From assembly GCA_024036415.1 (NCBI GenBank), contig JAMWET010004974.1, positions 858,501 to 922,500 of the forward strand: 64,000 nt of DNA, written 5' to 3'. Below, one piece after another: positions 1 to 17,906 of the stretch (position 1 is the stretch's first letter; every line of letters begins with the position of its first letter). This DNA comes from Prochilodus magdalenae. Lineage: Eukaryota > Chordata > Actinopteri > Characiformes > Prochilodontidae. The position numbers and the translations under genes are program-made. The notes below the pieces were generated by a model. That model ran no database searches and had not been told where the DNA came from. It worked only from the letters and a program-made list of their open reading frames with translations.

Positions 1-1210
1 CAAAGAGGAATAAGTGCAGGATAAAGCAGGAGCACATATGGAAGCAGTTTGAGGGGAAAACAGTTTCCATGGGATGCATAATGAGCAACCTCAGATGTGG
101 TTGCACGTCTGCGATTAGCCAGAGAGAAGGGCTGATGTGCTCTCTCAGACCCTCACTTGGCTTTTCTAAAAATTAGAAACCACTAATGGGCTGTGGCTAC
201 CAAAGCACCGGGCCAAAAGAGTGCAAATGCAGAAAAAGACTTCCCTGCGTCTATTCCCTATCATCACCCAGCTCTTCCCCCAGCTTACAGTAGGCCCTCC
301 CTGCTCTCACCTCCAGCATACAGGAGGGGCACAAAATATCGCATATCACTTACTGTACATATCAGCTATAATAATGCTATTCATGGTGACTGAGATATGC
401 CTGCAGTAAAAGCTTCAATACTGAATGATGCACATTGTTGGAACACATGAATACCTCTCTCCATCAGGTCACTCATCTTTAATGTGATTGGTCAGGATGC
501 TTACAGCACACAATCAACAAATGAGAGCTCGAATATTGCAGCCTCCGGCTAAAGCAGTGTTGTAAACACCAATACTGTGGTAATGATTAACAAGCTAGAT
601 ATTGTTTGGGCCTTTGGCACACCCGCACACATCCTTCCTCCAGTTTCATCTTTCATATCTCTTTTTCATGTTAATGCCTCTGTTCCCTTCTGTATAACTC
701 CGATGCAGGGGTTCACTGGGGTCACTTCCACATTGTCCTCACTGTCAGTGCAGCGTGTGTTGCTGGAGTGATGCAGCCCCGCTGTCTGCAGGCGTGTGAG
801 TGACGGGTCGGCACGCTTATAAGAACATGTGTTGCCAATTATACACATATCGGCTCCTCACGTTATCAGTGCGCTCCCTTTTTCAAATATAACAGGAAAT
901 ACTAGGCAGACCACAATGCAACAGCGAGGGGCCCATATAATAATCTTATATACAGCCCATGTTATAGAAAGCCACCTTTTTATTTACTATTTATTAAATA
1001 AAACTTTCTGATCTACTGTGTAAACGCTGTAAACAAGTTTCAGAATGTATGTTTCACTCAGCACTTCAAATATGGAAACTAAAGCTAGCAGCGTACTTCA
1101 AACAACAGCTAACCTTTAATGTAATGCATTGTCTGGTTGGCCAGAATGAAGTGGTGGTTTGAATGTGTGCTGGCTGCACAGGAGGATTTCAAATCCCCAA
1201 ATAATTTATT

Positions 1211-1466
1211 TTGAGACCTTCTCTGATTGTGATTGGTCCAAATCTGTTCTGGTCATTCTGAAACCAACCCCTGACTGCGACTTGTACGAATCAATGTGTA
1301 GTGGTTCTGAGACCTCCTCTGCCTTTGATTGGTCCAAATACCTGTATAGGTCATCCTGAGACCACCCCTTACTGCAACTTGTACGAATCACTATAAAGAT
1401 CATTCTGAGACTACCACAGATTGTGACTTATACAAATTACTGTGTTGATGGTTCTGAGACTTCCAA
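1211..1466. repeat. diverged minisatellite, ~49-bp unit, block 1
   Basis: About five imperfect units of 48-50 bp each carry a core like TTCTGAGACCACCCC followed by a variable half. Two half-types alternate: GATTGGTCCAAAT (for example near 1231 and 1327) and GACTTGTACGAATCA (near 1278 and 1377). The repeat is therefore better described as a ~96-98-bp dimer. Divergence between units indicates an old array. A related block lies about 265 bp further on. Confidence 0.8.
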
Positions 1467-1730
1467 ATCAAAAATCAAATTACTTTGTCACATCACATTT
1501 TCACAGGTGTGAAGGTGAGTGAAAAACTTAGGTGCGTAGTCCCTTACAGTACTTCAATACAAACATATAAATTAGACAATAAATACATACAGTACTAAGC
1601 ACTAAAATCTCTGTTACACTAAAATTTACAGTTATGAATAAAAGTTATGAATAAAAACTATGACATATGCAGATGTACACATTACCATATAGCACTATGG
1701 TAAGACTGAGGTATATGAGGTATTCCCTGT

Positions 1731-2060
1731 CAGTGATTGGCCCAAATAACTGTGCTGGTCGTTCTGAGACCACCCTCTGACTGAAACTTTTACAACGTCA
1801 CTACACTGGTCATTCTGAGCTTTCCCCCTATTTGTGACCAGTCCAAATCACTGCGTTGCTTATTCTTAGACCTCCTCCAACGTGGGTCGGGTGATAGGTC
1901 CAAATACCTGTATTGGTCATCCTGAGACCACCCCTTACTGCGACTAGTACAAATCACTGTGTTGATCATTGAGACCTCACCCGACTTATGACTTGTACGA
2001 ATCACTGTGTTCAGGTTTTGAGAATGCCCCCGCACAGCAATTAGTCCAACCAATTCTGTC
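1731..2060. repeat. diverged minisatellite, ~49-bp unit, block 2
   Basis: Six to seven more units of the same family as block 1 share the TTCTGAGACC core and the GTCCAAAT and TTGTACGAATCA half-types. The two blocks are separated by about 265 bp of unrelated AT-rich sequence. This suggests one ancestral array split by insertion or internal decay. Confidence 0.75.
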
Positions 2061-3655
2061 ATTTAAAATATCGTTTCAACACATTTTCAAATAATCATAG
2101 TAGTGATGTAACATATTTGAGTATTTTCCAGCCCAACTACTCAGTTCATGTTCTGTACAGTTCAGACCAAACAGATTTCTAATATAATGTGTCTTATTTT
2201 ATTTATAAGGAGGTCATTCTATTTACTCTAAAGCATGAGGAGAGGCTGTGAAAAAGTAACGTAAAAATGTTGTGTTCATAAACACACACATGTTACTATG
2301 TGTCTCAGTGATGTGGAAGATGGATTTCTACTGTAGGCATATACAATAATATTTATTAATTTTTTTGGCTAAAAAGAGACACTACGTTTATATACGACAT
2401 ACTACATCATGTCATTGTCAACACTTAGCTGTTCTGTTCAGAAGGACTTTCACTGAGGTCCTGCTAAAGGATAAAGCAGACATAGTCATCAGCTGGGACT
2501 GAACTCAACACATTCTGATGCATAGCCAACTTGTCTGGCCACTGGGATAAAAATGTCCTCACTAACGTAACAAAAAATCAAATAAAAATTCCTCTGCTTC
2601 GAGAAGTGAGCTCAATTCAGGTGCAATGTGTAAAATGCAGAACTGGTACATGTGAAAAAACAGCCTTATTCTCCTACTTCTTCTCCTCTGCCTATCCCTC
2701 ATATCATTCGCTTCTCAGTCTAAGACCTTGGTAAGCTTTGGTGAAATATGAGCCGAAGGTGGAGAAGAATAGAAAAGCAGGATGGGAGAGCATGGCAGCT
2801 GCTCAGATTGAACTGCACTGGGACGTCCCCTCCCGGCACAGGGACATTCACAGTCTATCAATGGAAGAATAGAGGGCGTTAGGACCAAGAGGTGCGTGTG
2901 TCTCTTTGAGGAAAGAACAAAGGCTGACATCTCTGAGATGAAAGCGGGGTGAAATCTAAACTAATCAAACCCAACAAGGCAGCTGGCCAGGGTTCAAAAA
3001 GCAGGCAATGAACAGCCACACTGAGGAGTCATTTAAACTTTCACGTTTAGTCCGTGCTCAAAGAAAACAGTTAGGGTGGGGAGCCGGAGGGGGAAAAAGT
3101 TCAAAAACATCCTGGCAAAGAGTCAAACAGGTGTATCGAAGGAGACGTTCATGCTTACTGTTTGTTTCTAGCGTGGGGTGTATAAAACGTTGCGCATGTT
3201 CGGTTAATAAAGGCACGAACACACAGATCTTTTCCACTCATGGAGCTTCAAGTCTTTACAGCCTTTACCTATTGAGGTGTATGAGTCAGAAACTCTATTC
3301 TTTTTTATTGTTCCTTTTCAAGCTCGTTCAAAGGGAGTTTTTCTCGAGTTCAAAGGCTCAAGTGGAGGGGACGGGGCGAGCACAGATATACTTTCATATT
3401 CCCTCTATTTTTAAAGGTGCTACTGGTTGAAAGATATTTGCCCGTGGGCGCACTTTTCAAGCGTGAAATGCTCACAAAGCGAAAAGTGGAGGCTGGAAAA
3501 ATCTGCTTTGATTTGAGTTTCCAGTGGAGTGCAGCGAAATTGGATGAACATTTTGACAAACCTTCACATCTAATGTGTTCATTTGAGTAAAAAACACCCT
3601 TAGACGGGAAAACAAAGACACAAACTACAACATCTCTCTCTGTCTCTCTCCATTA

Positions 3656-7423
<3,768 letters not shown>

Positions 7424-9514
7424 TTACTGCGTCTGAGCCAGACATTACCGGAATCAGAGGTGGGGACTGCGGATAACACAACACAAGGCTCCACGTTTAC
7501 CAGTTACATGTTGCATAAGAGCATGGAACGAATCAACAGGGCTAAAAAATAGGGAGAATGATTTGACGGCTGCATACTTGTGGCTTAGCATGATGGTATT
7601 TATCCAACACTCACGATTAAACGGCTCAGCGACTGTATTTTCCTGTGCATGTATGTGTCACGAGAGGGAAATGAGCTGGTTTTAAAAAAGAGAGCCGTCC
7701 TCTAATAAAGAGACACAGTCACGCAATGAACACTTCCCCCATTACAGGCCACTCACACCTTCCCCAGTGAGTGTACCAACTACACACAGGCCCCTGTATC
7801 CTTCAACAAAAGGCCAACTGCATCGGAGCCTGGCCTTTGTGTCAATACAGGAGAAGAATACAATTTAAAGAGGGTCTTTTTAAGTCTTTCTCTGTATGTT
7901 TTTTCTCTCTCTCTTCAGTCAGAATGTGCCTGTCTGTCTGTCTCGCCCTGCTCGGCTCCCCCGAATGGCTGTAATGTAAATATCAAACAGAAGAAAAGAG
8001 AAACTCCTGCTGAAGCTTGGCGGCGCTCCAGCTGGCACAGCCGGGGCCGGTTACCTCCAACCTTGCAAAACCTGATTGTGCTCCAGAGCTAAGCTGAGCA
8101 AATAGCACTTTGTGAGAAGTAGTCCTCATTCAGAGGTTAATATCTGCCGCACGTAAGAGCCCTCCGCATCCCGAACGGGAGTGTAATCCCTGAGCGTATT
8201 CCCCGTGCATGTAAGCACTGGGGGGAAATGTTATAAATACACGCCCCTCTCTGCCGCTGAAAAGGGGAACCAGTATAACTTCATTTAGCCCAGACTGGAT
8301 AGGTGAATGAATACACCTCTGTGTCCACCTGGAACTAGAGGGGGTTACTTGCAACCTGAAACATTATCTGCCAATATACTCGCCATGTTGAACTTTATTA
8401 GAGGCATAAAATCATTGAGGGTGTAATGCTTCTTGTTCCATAAATATCAACACAGGATGCACCACACAAACCTGCCATTGTATTACTGAATAGGACAGTT
8501 ATTTCTCGTCATCAGTATCAGCCGGCTACTAACAGCTGTGGACAGTGCTGTAAGCGTACAGCAATGTCAAACACGCAGAACGAACCCAATGCTCCTCTTT
8601 AATACTTAAATTGAACAGCAGTATTAAAAATCCACCTAACACAACATTTCTCAAATGTATAATCAGACGTGGATGAAATACGCAAACCATGTAAGCTAAA
8701 AAATTTAAAAAAGAGATCCCCAAGGTAAATACTCCTCCAGTAAAAGTAGAAGTTCCTTGGAGTAAAAGAACTAAAGTATTTACCTTCAAAAGTTATAAGA
8801 GCGTAAAAGCAGCATGATTTATTAAGGCTCTAATGTTCTACTATCATTTCTGGAACAAGACTCCTAATATACTATTTTAGGTGAAGGGACTCTAGTGTCA
8901 CTGATGCCTATTAAAATTATCATAAGTATAATAACACCGAAGAAGAACAGTTAGCAATATGTAGAACAGTGCTCTGTACAACAAGTCAAAAGAGACTCAA
9001 AACAAAGTGCATGCTGTATTCTGATTGGTGGGCTTGCTTTGGGCTTCTTTTGGTTTTACATATTACATGCACCTATAAGCCAAAAGGAACCACAGATTAG
9101 CCATAGTGTGCAAAGTCCCAAAGGAATGGAAACACATGACAAGAACTACTACTTAGGTACAGTAACTAATTACATTTACTGCTTTACTGTCTACCCCTGG
9201 CCAGTCAGAGGCCACTCGTCATTTATTTCATTCCCAGTCAGAATTTCCATCATGTATTCAGTGATCATTTACTCACTAGTCTGTGTCTGAAAAAAGCAGA
9301 AAACACATTTGAAGCCGCCTTCAAAGAAGCCGCCAATAATAAAATATATTATCAATTTTAAGTACTTAGTGTGTCCACAGCTTCCATTCTCTCCAGGAGA
9401 ACTGCTCTCTGGATTTTTAAAGAAATCAGCAGGGATATTAACCTAAAGCTCTAAAGCTCTATCATAACCCGACTGACTTTTCTGCTTCTCATTACAATCC
9501 ATGTATTCTCATCC

Positions 9515-9760
9515 CATTCAGTGATGTTGAGGTCTGGACTTTGGGGTGGTCCGTCCCTTGTTTTGAGAACCCCAGCTGCTTTGTTTCTTAATGTTCCTCT
9601 TCCTTTCCTTGGTAAGGAGCTTCTTGACAGCTACACTTCCTTTCAGACCCACAGTGCTGCCTTCTTACAGTGGAAGGATGGACAGAACGACCTGAGGACT
9701 TCTGCTTGATTTTCTCCTCTCTCTCTCTTTCTCTCTCTCAAAGACGAAAAAGCTTTAAGC
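9515..9760. repeat. dispersed fish repeat, copy 1, followed by pyrimidine tract
   Basis: The sequence includes GATGTTGAGGTCTGGACTTT, AGCTTCTTGACAGCTACACT and CTTACAGTGGAAGGATGGAC, then a CT-rich tail (about 9709-9740). The same order of motifs recurs, diverged, at about 20510-20800, also followed by a CT tract. I recognise it as resembling an interspersed repeat frequent in teleost genomes but cannot name the family without a library search. Confidence 0.65.
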
Positions 9761-10799
9761 ACTGGTGCTCGTTTGAAAGGCACGGTTTGCATGGTGCCAG
9801 CTTCTCCACATCTTTTAATGAAGTTGCTGAGCTCCAGCTTTGAACGTATTCTCTTCAGAAATATCTGCTGAAAAAGGAATGCCTGTTCTGACAGGAAATC
9901 TGATAAATGAAGTCTGGTCTCCTGTTGCACAATGCTGTATAAATATACATGAATATGTTCCATCTTTTACAGCACACAAAGACTGTACATGTCGCCTAGA
10001 TCCCGGCAATGCCATTTGAAGCTTAATTAGATAATTAGAGCATACATGGTTGAAAGCCATAAACTCTGGAAACGTGGGGGGAAAAAAATGACGTGGACTA
10101 AAAAGTCAGACTAAATATCCAGAGGGCCAGGGAGAAAAAAAAGCAATAATGCGAGTGATTCATCTCTAGCAAAGGAAATTCCGTAATGCTCACATCCTCC
10201 GTGAGAAATAAAAGGTTTACGTTAGTGTCAGAGTTAAATACAGCCAGTCAGGGGTTAAGTCCAGGACTGTAAGTGGGGACAAGCAATTATATACAACAGA
10301 TCACAGCCTAAATGCCCTGACATTAGCAGCGCGCCTAAGAAGCCATTCTCTACTGAAGAAACACAGAGTAAAAGGGGCGCAGTCGAAGCGCACGCAGGCT
10401 CCAAAGCCTTGGCACCAGGCGAACTGTGAAAGCTTTGTCTTTTCAAGCCAAAAAAGAAAGCGGCACGGACAGTAAATAATACGAGCATATAAATACTGTG
10501 CGGCTGCATTTCTGGCAGCGTTCCTGCCTGCATGTGAAATTGCCATCTGATAGCGTTATGACCTGCAAAAACACCCCTTTCCTCGTTAAACACCATCAAA
10601 TATGAGCCCGGGCCGTCAGGGTGCATCAATCATCCAGTGGCGACACGAGGAATAAAACGGATGGGAGAAGAAAGGGAAACATACATCCGTCTAGATTTCA
10701 TTTCTTTAATTGCTGTGCTGTAGGGAGGGCCGACTCCTCTGAAGAGCGAAACAATGGATTATTTCATATGGCAGCTCCGCACGAGGAGCCTGTGAAATT

Positions 10800-10965
10800 A
10801 GTGAGTGAGACGAAGAAAAAAAAAAAGGGAAAAGAAAAGCAGCAAGAGACGGGACAAGGCCAAACGCCCGTCTGCTCGCAGGATCAGAGAGGAGGGCAGT
10901 GGGTGGGGAAGAAAGAGAGAGAGAGAGAGCAAGAAGAGAAAAGAGAGAACAAGGCAGCCAAGCAG
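10800..10965. repeat. purine-rich low-complexity tract
   Basis: A- and G-rich sequence with an A run near 10815-10827 and a GA dinucleotide run at 10911-10929. The lysine/glutamate-rich open frames across it are a product of this composition rather than evidence of a gene. Confidence 0.7.
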
Positions 10966-13900
10966 CGCTGGACGTTTGCCAGGCGCTTGTGTGGTCTGTG
11001 TGTTCCAGGATTCAGGAAGCAAAGCGCGCCAAGAAAGGGCACAAATACTACCAGAGCTTTATAAATCGACAGGCTGGCTTCAGCAATCAGACGCGATGCA
11101 ACTTCACAACGTAAACAATCAAACTTTCATCCAATGGCCAGCCCATATTTGTTTGAGGGGTTACGCAAGGCCAAATCCAGTCAATACTAGAACATACAAA
11201 ACCCAGACAGATTAGGCCTACCTCGCACATTTCTCCACTGAACGGTGCTGCTAGAACATTGGCTTAAGCACTCTGAACGAGGCCGAATGTACCCAGGGAG
11301 CCGAACGCCTTGGACCGGTTACTCGCAATGGTCCCTGAAACCACCTTAAACGTTTGTGTGCAGGGAAACGGTCACGGTAATATGAATGCTCCCTTTCCGT
11401 TCTCGCATCGTACCGACTGGGTCCGTGACTCTGACAGCAGCAGGAGCCCGTCGGGGGTAATGCAGCGGAGCCGTGAGCAGGAAAAAGACAAGGGGATTTT
11501 ACCCAACTGTACGGCTCCGTCCAAGCCGTCAGCCTGCTGTCGTTAATGCAAGCCCCACGCTTTCCTCTTGGCCAACAGCAACAGCAACATACTTTTCTGA
11601 AGTTCTCTTTGCAATTGGAAATGTGCTTAGGGAAAGTACGACCTGGTTATTTCTTGTGCAAGTCAACCCGAAATAGGTTTATTTTCAATGGACTGTGCTG
11701 CCTTTTGTCTGAGAGGCCTGCTGCGAGCGCGTTTTGTTGTGGGAGCCTACCTGTCGGGACACGCACCGAACGTTCAAAGCCTAGAGGAACTTCACAAATT
11801 CACCACTAATGCTCATTTCTGGCTCTGGTAATTAGAGTGGCTCCACACACAAACCGCAACATAAACAATTCAACATCAGTAGCAGGTTTTTTTTAGATGT
11901 ATAGTCAGTCATATGCAAAAGTTAGCAGCTGAACTACATGCTATGTCGAAACTACGTTAACACATCCTTTTCTGGGGGACTTAAAAATAAAAAGATGTTA
12001 AATATTTTATGTGCAAATTTTTCTATTCATTTGCTGAGTTTAACAAATTGGACACGAATAATATATATTTGCACCATGACCTTTGCACAAACCACATTTT
12101 GGATTTAATGTTTTTCACAATAGGTGACATTCAGCAAACACTGTGCATTCAAATGTGCAGAAGTGTGTGCTCCATACAGCACGTGTTACCCTGTGTCCAT
12201 GTAAAACATGGCATTTGACCAAAGTACCCTAACTGACTGCATATATGATCGCCAAAGCTGATACTAACCGCACATCTACATGAATACATGAAGGTTCAGA
12301 GCTCTCACTGCATGTGCCTTCAGATGTAAAGCAGCGTACTCCTTAAGCAGACGTAAAGATGTAATTGTATGCATACTTACAATTATGTAATCTGAAGAAA
12401 GAAGTGTACTGAGAAAAAGAGCAGGAGAAAGAGAGGGACAGAGAGAACGATGGACCAACTCCAGGAGAAGAGCTCTGACGTCATTTACCGTCCTGCTCAA
12501 ACTGACAAACATGGAGGTGAGGCTTTGAAGCCTGTCTGGCTTCTGCTTTATTGGAGACTTCAATGAGACAATAGCTCTTTTCCAGCCGTCTGCATGGCAG
12601 TCAAAACACAGACTCGGGGATAAGCTCGGAAAATACAGAACCTTTTCAAAAACAGACAGTGTGTTTTCCATCTTACTAACGCAACGTGCCATTAATACAC
12701 ATGCCAGACCTGCTTTCCCCTGTAAACTGTTACGGTCTGCCATCTACTCAAAATCTGATATTTTTTAAAAAAACAAACATTGCAAGAATTTTGGATTGTA
12801 CTGTATTGTACATGAACTGAATTTTGGCCTGTAATGTAATCTCAGCCATGAGGCAAGGACCACACAATCACATCAACCTGAAATTAGACTACGATGCACT
12901 AGTTAGAGGAATCGTGTATCGGCGTCAGAGCAGAAGCCGTTCAGCGGGCCAAGTGAAAAAGCTCCATTCTGGGCCACCCTGAACCTCACGAGCACTCTTT
13001 CAAACAAGGCTCTTCTGATACCGACTGCATAATATCGGCATATTTACATTGCTATCCCTGTAAAATTCAAACATTCCCTGAACATTTTGTTAGTATCCTT
13101 TCGTCGAATGCATACTTAACGAAAGGCATTCGATGGTAAACAAACGTAATGAAATGCACATTTATATGGTGCTTTTCTCCAACCATGGACATTCTTGAGC
13201 GGAAGCCAAATAAGCAAAGCAGCATTCCACAAACTGTTTAAAGATTAATTCCATATGTCTGATGTGCTCTTTGACATATCGACTCTACCCCACAGTATCT
13301 TGTGGGGCATCATAAACACCCATAAGTTCAAGTATAGGTCTGTCTCAGCACACAGGGGTTTTAATTTGCAGCTTATAATAAACTGCTTTGTATTGATTTT
13401 GGACTTCTGTACCATCATTCTTCTCACAGCTTCTACAGCCAGGTTCAGGTTCCGCTATCCCTGATGCGAGTAACACAGAGCCCTCTATAAAACATCTAAC
13501 TGACCCCTCCTAGTCCATTAGTTCAAATTGCTCTTAATAACCACAGCTCCACCAGCACCACCAAATGACTGCTGCACTGTGGGCTTCACATTCAGATGAG
13601 GCACTGTGCTCATGAAATAACACAACTGAAATTGTCCTCAACTGAGCATTTTTGTAATTTAGGTGTGACTTGTGAAAAAAAAGAATAGTAAGTAATCAGC
13701 AGCACGGTCTGGGATTATTAGCTTTCATTCTGGTTACATTAAATTATGATTCAGCATGGACCAGAACAGGCCCCATCATAAGTCTATAGCAAAGGTTTAA
13801 AAAAGTTTACATATTAAATGCTTACATATTTTGTCTCTACAGACGACAAAATGGGCATATTTATTTACTAGCTCTAATTTTCCAATCTGGTTCCCCCTGC

Positions 13901-14464
13901 AATAGATCTGTCCCCTTTACGTATAGCATCAAACCTAAAATGTGAGGCTATACAAGTCTTCTCCAGATTAAGCATCTTATGCAGCTGGTAACCATCAGTC
14001 AGTGCTTTTACCAAGTGCACCTTCAAACACGATTGACCTCGTATATTCAAAAGCTTCAGGGGTTTTACTACTAATTACACCGTAATCACCAAAATGGTGC
14101 CCTTTGCAATATCCCATGCAAAACAGGACAAGTCTTCCATTAACATGTAAAGGTATTATAAGGTTTCCCCTCATAGTATGCCAAGAAAAACAGGTATATC
14201 AGGTGTTTAATAGGGTAACAAGAGACAAGGGAGCACTGTTCGAGACCATAAAGGTATCGTCGGCTTGTCTGTAAAGGTCTACTGACTAGTCTCTGTCTGG
14301 GCCTTCTATACTGAGAACTGGGGAATGCATAAACAGGCAAACAGAGGCAGCTTCACAACACATTTACAGGAGGTTGCACAACTCAAGATGCCTCTGCATG
14401 TGTCATTTCCTGCCTGGCCACCTGCCTGATGCGTAGCAAGAGAACGAGGATGTGTGTGAGAGTT

Positions 14465-14508
14465 AGAGAGAAAGAGAGAAAGAGAGAGAGAGAGAGAAAG
14501 AGAGAGGG
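14465..14508. repeat. GA microsatellite
   Basis: About 44 bp of near-perfect GA/AAGA repeats within runx2 intron DNA. Confidence 0.9.
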
Positions 14509-15597
14509 GAAGTATAAGCCTGTAAAGGCATAGTAGGTCAGACAATTCTTTAAACCCTAGAGATAAAGCTTTTTAAGGAAAGGTATCTCAGAGAGGCTAA
14601 GACATATTCAGTAGCATATGTGTGAATGATATAGAAAGAGCATTGATCAATATTAGAGTGTGGTAATTCTGGTTATTAATGCAAAGGAGAAGCAATTTAC
14701 CTATACAGAATGGTACAGCTATAGCCGCATTATGGCATATTTTGCACACATGTCTTTTCACACGGGTACGTCTTATTCTGAGAGTTGTAACTGTTTGTTT
14801 AAGCAGGTCTGAAGGTAAACATGCTTTCAGCAGATGTTCTGGGCTGAAGTTTCTGTCTAACCTCTGTGTCTGCTGATACTGTTAAAGGAAGTCTCACAAC
14901 AACACGTCTAATGCAAATTTAGGCCTGCTTTTAAAACATCAGTAAATCCAGTGGAAGGTGTAATCAGATGCACATATAATACCCCCATCCACTTTTGCAG
15001 CCCTCTCTCAGATGCATATGGTTGGGGATGAAAACTAAACGGCTTGTGCAGCAGTTTTGTACATGACTGTTTGCACAGAATGCATCTCATTTGTACCTGA
15101 AACTGGTGCAAAAAGTACATTGAGATGTAGAGAAGTAAAAGGATGCTACTTCGAATGTTGCTCTCTGTTGCTGTCACAAAGTCATTTTACTTTATTGGTG
15201 TAGCTTGACATAATAACTCACACTGTCACACGTCCTGTATGGGCTATACTACCGGTGAACTCCATTTCCCTAAACTCCTCTGGTTACCACGTGACCTCTC
15301 ACTTATAGCTGGCAGCCAATCCCAGATCGGCCTCGTCTGAGTATTGATTATTCTCACCTGGTGCTTTGCTTTTATAATCTTCAGCAATGCTGGAAGGGTG
15401 GGCTACAATTCTAACTTAGCTTGCTCATATATTTGTGAATAATATTTATGAATATTTAATAATTTTTTTAGGTTCAATTATATTTTAGCAACAGTTGCTT
15501 TGAAAGAACACAGAGCATGTATGTGTCCAATAGAAATGTAAAGTGTTGACCTTAGCACATGCAATGCTACAACCATCTGTGGCCAGGAGTTCATCCA

Positions 15598-15716
15598 GGT
15601 AGGATGGCCCTTGCATCACTCTGCGATGCTGGCCAGCATGAGTACCTTTCCGTTGGTGTAATATAACTGGCTAGCCTCATACCGATCACTTAAGAGAGCG
15701 TGAGGGCCATCCTACC
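15598..15716. repeat. inverted repeat with 14-bp perfect arms
   Basis: GGTAGGATGGCCCT at 15598-15611 is perfectly complementary to AGGGCCATCCTACC at 15703-15716, with about 91 bp between. Pairing extends weakly inward. It is probably a decayed foldback or MITE-type element; no family was recognised. Confidence 0.6.
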
Positions 15717-17906
15717 CAAGTGCAATGCTAGTTAGGCGTCTTTCAGTTGAAGTAATAGGACTGACAGGTTGGATTCTCCTCCAAGCGTGTTGAGCTGTTT
15801 AATAAAGTTGCATTAGCAGCTCTTTCAATGTCTCAGAGGAAGCATGTGCTAGACTTCACAGTCCGAGTTTAGTAGTATTGTGCCATTAGAGGAGACCTAA
15901 CTGACAAAGACTAAGAAAAGACTAAAAAAAACATATAAAAGGTTTAAATGAGTGAGAAATGTAGACATCAGTAATTATAAGGTCCTCACTTTTCCACTGC
16001 ATTGTCTGTCACTGCCCCAGCCTGCGAGTTCTACAGTTTAGCAGTTACTCTCAGACAGTGTACACAAATACAGTCCTCTCTAAAACCTTACTGTTTACAT
16101 CAACACAGGCCATGTTTGGAAGTCATAAACTTCTATTTCCCCTGAGAACAGAGTTGGAAAAAGGGATGAGCCAAGGGTGTGTGAGATCAAAGGCCCGTCA
16201 AATCAGCAATGCCACGGGGCACTTTTAATCCAATAATGAATCATGATCATACACTGGTATGAAGTGGCTCCAAACCCCGGCTGCCAGATGTGTTAATTGA
16301 GAGGAACAGGGGTGGATGGTGGTGGAAAAAAGAAAAAACTGCTTGTGAAGTGATAGCATTGATTTTGCGGCCAAAAGATTTAGCGGACAAAAATATATCT
16401 ATCTATGTATCTCAGAGTAAAGGGCCTGTGGGAACAGCTGTGTGCCAGGCTGCTTGGCGTGCTGATTCCAGTTTCTTCTTTTTTTGTGCAAAAGATACAC
16501 AAAGGTTGGGACTACTGCGAGTGTGATGATGGATGATGGCAGAAGTATTGAACTGTGGTGACTGCAGAGCGAGGGACGGGTAGGGAAGAAGACAGCAGAC
16601 CTAAAGAGAAGTGTGGCCATATAAAAGAGCACAAGAGGATCACGAACAAGATAAAAAAAAGGAAGTGAACAACCTAACATAATCACTTACCAAAAAACCC
16701 CATGATGTCAGAGGCCAGTTACTCAGAACCTCTCAACTGTAAACAGGAATGCTAGTCAAATGATTGTAACCGTCATCTCATAAAGGCAGCTTTGACGTTT
16801 TTCATGACTGAGCACAATAAACGATGCCATGTGTACAAAAAGCCGGAATGATGATATGTGATATTTTCACAGATGCATGCATTAATACCCCGTGGCTGTC
16901 AATAATGATCAACAGGTGATGGAGTCCAAACCTGTTTTATGAGATTTGTCTGCCACAAAAGGTTAAGCTTTGCAGGCTTTCGGCCATAATGTCAACCTGC
17001 GACAGTCTTTAACATAAACACTCACAGAAGTCGGCTGGGCTCTATATGGTCCTTGTTCTCCTCTGTGCCACATGAAAGACATTCATGACAGCTTGTGTAT
17101 ATTTACAGCTTCTGGGGCCCCATGAGAAAATTGAAATTTGGTAGTGTTATTTTCTCTCTCCAGGTAGAGAGAGTTGTGAGAAGAGCCGCGCTCTGCGGGA
17201 TACACATAAAGGCTCTTTGCCTTGTGCCCTTCGCCTTGAGTCGAAACACTAACTAATGAAGAGCTCACATTCGGATGATAGCGGAGGCTTTTTGAGATAG
17301 CTAATGTTTCGCAGAGCAACCAATAGATGGCAGTGGTGTAATCTGTAATCTCTCTTCGGAAGTTAGACTTTTTGCTCCGTTTTAAATAAGTAGTGTTAGT
17401 ATGTTGATGTGAACACATGAGGCAAAACCAAGAGAATAAGCTTTAAGCACTTAAACTGTAAAGGTATTATTCAGTTATTAATGTTACTACTAGGAATTAT
17501 ATCTAAGTAATTGATGTGCAGCAGAGAAATTGAAGTGTGGTCTTTAAATGGACGATGATGCTATAAATACCTGCTGGGTGTGTGGAGGGATTCATAGACT
17601 GAGAAGAGGCGGTACAGTGCAGTGAATGTCTCATTTAATGTGGAAAATGAATCACAAGCAGATGTTAATGAGTGACTGCTTTTGGGCGTCCCAAAGACCA
17701 CAGTGTGAAGGAAGTAGTTGAATCTGCAGGTGTATGGAAGTGTATGGTCACTCAGCTACCAGCAGTGGCAACAGTCCCAGTCTACAGGAAATTCTTGCGC
17801 TGTACAGTGCTGTATTTTATCTTAAGCCTTTACTCTTCCACTGCAATGTAAATAAGTAGTGTACGTTTGCACCACTAATGTTAGTATTACACAGCTAGCT
17901 GAATAT

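Noticed and set aside
10621..11215. Overlapping lysine/arginine-rich frames of 136-147 codons
   Set aside because: They are explained by a purine-rich low-complexity tract, with no domain, no splice context and competing frames in both strands.
12276..12743. 155-codon minus-strand open frame
   Set aside because: It has no recognisable domain or conserved composition and lies inside a runx2 intron. Frames of this length are expected by chance over 64 kb.
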